A stretch of 64,000 nt of DNA. Source: Reticulitermes speratus (taxonomy: Eukaryota; Arthropoda; Insecta; Blattodea; Rhinotermitidae). The notes under the pieces are model-generated. The model did no database searches, was not told where the DNA came from, and saw nothing but the letters and a program-made list of their open reading frames with translations. Position numbers and translations under genes: made by a program. Within the stretch, counting starts at the first letter, position 1, and the number at the start of each line of letters is the position of its first letter. Shown here piece by piece: positions 48,901-54,900 of the stretch. The DNA lies in assembly GCA_021186555.1 (NCBI GenBank), contig JAJKFL010000005.1, positions 4,906,321-4,970,320 on the forward strand, in the 5' to 3' direction.

Positions 48901-51900
48901 TTCATGCAAGTGAAGGTATATAAATTTTGCATAACAATTTAAGAACTGTGGTGCATAAATGTCTGACAAAACATAACATATAGTTATAATGTGCCCTGAA
49001 AACAAAAACAAACAGAATTAAAACTATATGCAGTTGACAAAGTGGATTCCAAAAGATTATGCCACGATTTTCAGAAAAATGTATTCGTCGTAGAAACATG
49101 TTTCGAGTTTCCCTGCAACTTTATTCTAAAGCTCTTTTTACCCCAAGAAGAATACAGTACAATATTAATACAAATTTACATAAATCTTCATGTGAATGGT
49201 GCATTATTTTTGTTACATTTAACCAAAATTTAATCTGACTGACAGATTGTAGTAGAAATCCCTAGCATAAAAGTTCATGAAAATCCATATGGTAGGAACC
49301 AAGTTGTTCTGTGTGGAGAGACAGATAGACAGACACAGACATATATGACAAATTTAATAGTTGCTTTTCACAACTGTTGTGTGAATGCACCTACATATGG
49401 CTACACATGACAGAAAATGAAGATCATATTATGAATTATAAAATTTGTTTGAAACATTTTTAAACACTGTGTATATTTAAAGAAATGCATATAATGTAAA
49501 AGAAAGAATGACTCTGTGTTGTCCCTACTGTTAAACAACAAAACTTGTGAATAAATACAGAATAGTAACTGTATTGCTAATTGGTGGCTGAAGAAGATGG
49601 GCAGGACATGAAGAATACATCAAAGTGCATACAAACTTTATGGGCATCACCACTCAGAAAACCTAGATACAGCTTTTAAGATATCTGTTGGTAGTTGCAT
49701 TTGGTGGTGTTACCACTATTGATTAAAAAGGAATACAACAAGAAGTTTAATTTTAAGAAAAGTTATGTTACTTGATTGCAGGCAGTAGACCTGGATGTTG
49801 GAGAGAATGCAGTAATCAGCTACTATCAGATTGGAAGAATTCAACAGACCCTCACTGAAGGGCTGGAGAATGTCCAGAAACCACCATTTCTGGTCAATAA
49901 AGAGACAGGTGCTGTCCTTCTCAACTTTGACCCACAAAAAGGGATGAAAGGATATTTTGATTTCATGGTAAGTATACTGCTGACTTCTGTTAAACTTATA
50001 ACAATACATAACAGAGTCTGTTTTAGCCCTTTGTGGTCCAAATTATTCTTGTGAATTCCAACAGTCTGGTCCAAGTTAATTTTTCAGAAAATCTCTGTGA
50101 CCTTCGAAGTTCAAAAGCTGGTGCTAGATAACAAGAGCACAGGGAAACCCAGCATATATAACGTGTTGATTTGAGCTCCACATTGTAACTTGTACTGCGG
50201 AAAGTGTGGTAAAATTTAATTCGACATTGGAACAATAAGGGTTAGTAGAATAGACCACATAAAAGTGTATCAGAAAACTTTGGGACCAGCTTTGTTGTCA
50301 CTGGAAGTCATACCTGTGAATAAAATTTCTCTTTTTCAAAGCTGTCTCCATCTAACTGAAAACAATGGTTCCAGTGGTACTGCCATCCATTTGAGTATGT
50401 CTGGTACTGTACAACATTCACTTATCATGTTGCACTTTGGATAATCTCTGGTATATTCCTAAAATTTCTTTCCATTTTAGGTAGTTTTCAGATTAGGGAA
50501 GACATAACAATCACAATCCGCAACATTCAAATATGTAATGAGGTAGGTGATGAAGCAGTCAAATGGCATACCAAGTCAAAATTCACTTACAGAAAGCACT
50601 GAATCGGCTGGGACACTGGCTTGATGCAAAATTCGTGGTTACAACTTCCATTGTTCGGATTTTCATTTGAACACACACATCTTAGTGTATCAGAAATTCC
50701 AAATATGACACAACATTGACTGAGGCTTCAGTCTTTAGGGATATGATGCTGTGTCAATGGGTATGTGGTGAAGAGGTCCCAGAGGAATTCTTGTGTGATC
50801 TCTTCACCCTTGAAAGTGAAGGCAGTACATTCCTTTGAAACAATGGGAACCACTCATGCAAAGACAAGCGTCACATCCCACAAGACCCAAATCCTCAGAA
50901 ACACCACTGTGAGAACCTCAAATCACATCTCACTGACCATAACTACAATAAGCACTATAACAAGCACAAATGATCATGTCCTCACTTTGTAACGATGGAT
51001 CGCTGGGGCATGAAGTGTGTTTCATGAGAACTGCCCTCATTAAACTGACTGCATCATCTGAATGTTCCAGTGCGGCTGAGTTTCCTCTCAAAATGCAGAG
51101 TTGCTATGCCTGTCTGTATCGTCAAGTGGCACACACAAGGTTCTGTAAATCAGTCATTTCACAATCTCACAAAATCTGCACACAAAATAGCATTTTAATC
51201 ACAGCTATGAACAACAGTACCTCACTTCCAGCTGTTGCTAACAGTGTTCGTGGTTGTTATCGTCTGCATAGTGTGTGTAATAATGTAACAAAACTAAACA
51301 TGGAATATTATGACCCACATTCACATATTAATTCATCATACTATTCTAAGGTATTAATTACTGAGAAGTATTTTCTGTAAGTTTTAAAGTGTTACCTGTT
51401 TTCTTTACAACAGGTACTGGCAAATGATACAGACGGTTTCCAGGACATGGCACGAGTTTTCATATATCTCTTACGTGAAGATCAGCGTGTACGATTTGTT
51501 CTTCGACAGCATCCACCAGAAGTGCGAGAAAGGATAGACGTTTTTCGAGAGTGCGTAGTTATTCAAAATAGGTTCTTCTTAAAGTAACACACAGAAATAA
51601 TTTTCAAACTGTTTATTGGAAATGCTGGCTACATGTAAGTGGTATATCTCAAAACTACCACTTAGGTCATTACAAACTTTGTAAGGTAACTGAAATGGTA
51701 ATATAGTAAGAGTGAAAGATGACTGATGGTTGCAAATGATGGTTTGGGATGAAGGCAGAATGAAGTGGTCATTGCCCATTTTAATGTTCTACAGCATTTG
51801 CTGGAAGGACTGAGGGAAACCATAAAAACGTCTATAAAGATGGCCAATTTTTTTGGCAAGTATTCAAATCAGACAGCTCCCAGTTAAGCAGCTGTAGTTG

Positions 51901-54900
51901 CAATTGCTGTGTCATGACATCTACACTGTTTTCTTCCATTCAGTTTTACACATGTTTCACTTCCTTTACAGGGTGCTGAGCAATGTGACAGGAGCCACTA
52001 TCAATGTCGATGAATTTAAAGTGCACGAGAATCAAGATGGCTCTGTTGACAAGACCCGCACTGACCTCTACTTGCATTTTGTTGATCGCCGTGATCACTC
52101 CATAATGGACGTTACCAGAGTACTTAGCCTGGTTGACCAAAACATTGAACGGCTTGATAAGCTCTTCAAGGTATGCCAGGTCCTGTGTACACCAATAAAT
52201 AATATTCTCCTCAAAGGCCAAAAACTTGTAAAGATACAGTAAACAGTAGCAAGGGTTTGGAACTGGCACTTATATAAACATGGTAAATAGCTTCCCACGT
52301 TATTATTTAAACATCTACAGCAAATGTGCCTGATTATGTAACACTCTCAGCCATATCTTCTTGGCAGAATGTACTACAAGTTTTTTGAATCATAGGTATA
52401 TTTTTAGAGAAACTTCAACCTACAATTTGGGTTCTGTATATACATACATAGAACTTTCTGAAATGCAGGAGTTCAATGTGTGGACACTCAGCCTGCAGAA
52501 GCAATGTCTCTCAGGGAGGATATGGAGAGCCTACTGATGATGTGGCTGGTGGGGACAACTGTGTTTATGGGCCTGCTCCTCATCCTCGTTGTGTCCATCT
52601 GTCTGTCACAGAGGACTCGCTACCAGCGTCAACTGAAGGCTGCCACCGTCACTGCATTTGGTAACTTGCCTTCCTTTGAAGTGTTCACATCAGATAATGT
52701 GACGACAGCAATAGATCGTCGTTCCTATTGTAACAGTTGAAGAGTTACAAAATACCTGCTGCAAAGACTGGAAAAATATACATTACTATACACAAAATTT
52801 ACTGAGAACTGTCGTGTAGTCAGAATCATTCAAAGTGAGCTGTGAAAAAAAAGTTTTGTAAAGCACCTTTAGTTTTATATTGTTTGTATATCTGAAACTC
52901 GCTTCATAAGCAGAGTCCTTGAGAAGGCAATAGTTGCTCAACTAGTCAAAAAAACTCCCACATTTTATGGAATCTAACGGTTCATTACCACATTCACAAA
53001 AGGACACCACTCATTCCTCTCTTAAGCCAGATTAATCCTGTCTATGCCTGTTTCCAAAGTGATCTTGTTCCTTCAGGTTTCCTCACCAACACCCTGTACG
53101 CATTTAACTTCTTTGCCATACGTGCCACATTCCCTGCCCATCTCATTCTCCATGATTAATTACCTGAATAATTTGGCGAGGAGTACAAATCATGAAGCTC
53201 CTCATGAAATTTTCTCGTCTTCTGTTACTTCCTCCTTCTTGTGCCCAAATATCTTCCTGAGCACCCTGTTCTGGAATCCCCTTACACCCTCTTCCCTTAA
53301 TGTAAGAGACCAACCAAGTTTCACATCAGTGTATAACAACTGGCAAAATTATACTTCTGTATATTTTAACATCTGAAATATCTAGCACCAAAAGTACAGG
53401 AAGTAATGAATTTTGCTAGGCAATTTTATGTTCAGTGTGGTTCATTTTAAGGGCCGCATTACTTATGGGCCTGTATAAACTTTTACAAGTACCCTTCCAT
53501 TCCCATATTCTGGTGCTTGATATGATATGAGTACTGCCCTGTGTAATTTTCATTTATTTAATTCTGCTTCAAATATGTTTCTTTTTGCTGTAGGATTTAG
53601 TTTAGAGGAAGAACTCTGATAGGTGCTGCACTCTAGGAGAAGAAATGGAACTATATGAACAGTTTCAGTCTATTATGATTAAGCAGTGGGTGAAAAATCT
53701 TTACTAATATCAAGCAGGCTCTGATTTTTCTATGAGAGTTTAAAGGACCAGGGGAATTAGAACAGTGGGAGAAAGTCCTGCTGTTAACCATTATTATCTG
53801 GTAATACAGACTTTATATCGCCCCAGCATTGCAGGACTGGTGGCTGAATTTTAACTTGGGGTTGTGATGTTAGTATTTAAAAAATTCAGCACTTGGCCAC
53901 CTGTCTGCGTATGTGCCATTACAATAATGCAATGCATAGACAAAGGCTGAGGTAATATTCCATAATTTGGCTGGACAGCTGGAGGAAAACCATGAAAAAT
54001 ATGGGCCAGCTACACTGCAGGCCAAGGTTTTAAGCTGAGACCTCCCAAATACAAGAACTGTATACCTGCAGATTACAAGACTGCCGAAGTTGCTAGAAAT
54101 TGTAAATTAATCACGTTTTTCATTTTCACAGGATCAAATGAATCAGACCTGAATCAAGTGACTGGCCGAGTGCCCAACACAAATATGCACAGTGTAGAAG
54201 GCTCCAACCCCATTTGGATGCAAGCATATGAAAATGAATGGTACAAAGAGGATGACTCAGTCAGGTAGTTGTGAATTTAACTAAGCAACTAACTAGTTAC
54301 CTTGTTAAGAGTTCACTTCCATGTGTGTGTGTGTCTGTAGATGGCAGTTATTCATCTGAACAACACATGCCTAATTGTTGTAATCTAAAGACTTGGTCCA
54401 CTCATCACAATCATATCATTAAACCAGCCTGTCTAATTAATGTCTCTGCAGAACTGTCTTTAACCCTTTTAGTTCATTAAGCAACTATTTCAACCCTGCA
54501 TATTATTACCGTTAAGTGTGACAGTTTGAAACAACACCATCACTTACTGCTGCCATCTTGGAGCAACAGCAAAACGACTAATACAAGACAGATGAAACGA
54601 GACAGAGTGGAGATACAAGATAAAAATCAAGAAGTAATGAATACTATGTTTTGTATTATTGGCATTGGTTTTTACACCATACAACTAAAGTACCGGCAGA
54701 CTTATTTGGAACCTATTATGTAATATTTTGTGTCTTTTTTTTTTAGAATGTATTTTTATATATTTCATGATTTTCTCCTAAGCAACAAATACCAGGGAAT
54801 ACTTCTGTCAGATATGGAAAATATAGCTACTAGAAGATATTGAAAAAGCAAGAGCGAAACGAAAAAATCATGTCCATCTTTTTGGCAAAGAAATAATAAT

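Noticed and set aside
50970-51380. 136-residue frame just before exon 27
   Set aside because: No EC motif, no splice continuity and no known family. EC14 is already complete without it.
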